A stretch of 6,479 nt of DNA from Candidatus Dojkabacteria bacterium. GTDB taxonomy: Bacteria; Patescibacteriota; Dojkabacteria; B142; OLB20. Location: contig JAGQLK010000068.1 in the NCBI GenBank assembly GCA_020429485.1, positions 1 through 6,479 on the forward strand, in the 5' to 3' direction. The position numbers and the translations under genes are program-made. The notes beneath the pieces were generated by a model, which worked only from the letters and a program-made list of their open reading frames with translations, was not told the DNA's origin and did not search any database. Below are positions 5,978-6,479 of the stretch, in pieces. Numbering within the stretch: position 1 is the first letter of the stretch; the number at the start of each line of letters is the position of its first letter.

Positions 5978-6268
5978 CTAGCCTTTGTATTCGCCACTTG
6001 GGGTCTCATCGTATACGAATTCTGCCATAGGATCAGGCCAATTCATCATGTATTGTGGCTTTCCACCTAATGCATAAGTTCCATTTGATATAACTTCACA
6101 ATTTCCGCCATTACCTGGTGTATGACGACACATTGTACAGAATCCGCTCAAAGGACCAGCTGCTCTATTTAATGCAAGTATCAAATACCCATTCCTTACT
6201 CCAGATATAGTAGCTTCTCCACTAGCAATCGCAGGACATTCGGTTCTTGGAAAGTTCGATTCACTCAT
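5978..6268 (-). CDS. Four-cysteine orphan protein, 96 residues
   Basis: Unrecognised protein of 96 residues. It has four cysteines: C11, a C44-x-x-C47 pair in GFCTMCRH, and C57 in GGNCEV. H49 lies beside the pair. This spacing could bind a zinc ion or iron-sulfur cluster, or the CxxC could be redox-active, but I cannot match a family. The second half is Gly/Pro/Asn-rich with aromatic residues (GTYALGGKPQYMMNWPDP), suggesting a compact metal- or disulfide-stabilised fold. There is no signal peptide or membrane segment. Start chosen: the first ATG (6268), about 38 bases after a strong predicted transcription start. The stop is TAG, unlike the TAA/TGA of the other complete genes here, and abuts the TAA of the opposing small gene. 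No terminator is seen between them, so the two transcripts probably overlap. Confidence 0.78.
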   Translation of the reverse strand: MSESNFPRTECPAIASGEATISGVRNGYLILALNRAAGPLSGFCTMCRHTPGNGGNCEVISNGTYALGGKPQYMMNWPDPMAEFVYDETPSGEYKG

Positions 6269-6312
6269 TTTTTAATATATCTTAATTATATACCTATATT
6301 TAAACCCAAATC

Positions 6313-6341
6313 ATGATACTAGACACAAGATATACTGTCAA
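6313..6341 (-). promoter_or_regulatory. Sigma70 promoter of the four-cysteine gene
   Basis: Read on the - strand: a perfect -35 box TTGACA (6336-6341), a 17-base spacer, and a -10 box TATCAT (6313-6318) with one mismatch. Transcription should start near 6305, giving a leader of about 38 bases before the ATG at 6268. This is the best promoter in the window. It starts only 3 bases after the terminator of the gene upstream. Confidence 0.78.
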
Positions 6342-6344
6342 TAT

Positions 6345-6367
6345 AAAAAGCCAGGATTTACCTGGCT
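6345..6367 (-). terminator. Intrinsic terminator of the right-edge gene
   Basis: A 7-bp perfect stem, AGCCAGG (6349-6355) and CCTGGCT (6361-6367), with a 5-base loop. On the - strand it is followed by a T-run (As at 6345-6349 on the + strand). On the + strand the bases after the stem are CTTATAA, a poor T-tract, so it acts mainly on - strand transcription. It lies 24 bases after the stop of the partial gene at 6392-6478, as expected. Confidence 0.8.
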
Positions 6368-6391
6368 CTTATAACGGAGAAAAAGCTTATA

Positions 6392-6478
6392 TTAATGGTT
6401 GATTACATATGCGAATTTAACTTCAGGCATACTCTCTTCAAGTATACTTTTAGGTAGCTCTTCATATTCTTGGCTTAA
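6392..6478 (-). CDS. C-terminal end of an unidentified protein, partial
   Basis: An open - strand frame enters from the right edge and gives 28 residues before TAA: LSQEYEELPKSILEE followed by SMPEVKFAYVINH. A terminator hairpin on the same strand follows 24 bases later, which supports this being a genuine gene end. The mix of acidic, helix-forming residues followed by a short hydrophobic strand looks protein-like, but the fragment is too short to assign a family. Its start lies outside the window. Confidence 0.6.
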   Translation of the reverse strand, partial: LSQEYEELPKSILEESMPEVKFAYVINH

Positions 6479-6479
6479 G

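Overview
The window reads as a piece of a compact, AT-rich bacterial chromosome. Several things point to the Patescibacteria/CPR, with a Microgenomates- or Katanobacteria-like feel to GatA and GatB: genes packed with 1-14 base gaps or overlaps, A/T-rich start regions with no visible Shine-Dalgarno motif, and GatA/GatB sequence variants of a kind I recall from those lineages. This assignment is inference from memory, not a database result. TGA is used as a stop at two ATGA gene junctions, which argues against the UGA-to-glycine code of Gracilibacteria and Absconditabacteria.

Positions 2-4869 (+ strand) form one tight co-directional gene run: a GNAT acetyltransferase (5' end outside the window), a small cupin, gatC, gatA, an aminoglycoside-phosphotransferase-like (APH/choline kinase fold) gene, and gatB. 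GatC, GatA and GatB together make the amidotransferase that converts misacylated Glu-tRNA(Gln) and/or Asp-tRNA(Asn) to the correct aminoacyl-tRNA. All three look complete. The kinase-like gene sits inside the gatCAB order and is coupled on both sides (1-base gap after gatA, 4-base ATGA overlap with gatB). The run ends at a strong hairpin with T-tracts on both strands.

Positions 4919-5696 (- strand) hold two membrane genes converging on gatB: a 208-residue protein with one N-terminal membrane segment and an acidic, methionine-rich exterior domain, then a 43-residue single-pass protein. Their membrane segments are clearly alike (11 of 18 residues identical), suggesting a related pair.

Positions 5807-6268 hold two small unknown genes facing each other with directly abutting stop codons: a 56-residue protein (+) and a 96-residue four-cysteine protein (-). 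Each has a recognisable sigma70-like promoter; the + promoter has a perfect inverted repeat between its -35 and -10 boxes. At the right edge is the C-terminal end of another minus-strand gene, followed by its terminator. I see no tRNA or rRNA gene, CRISPR array, insertion sequence or other mobile element. The strongest leads for something undescribed are the kinase embedded in gatCAB and the small membrane/orphan cluster at 4919-6268.
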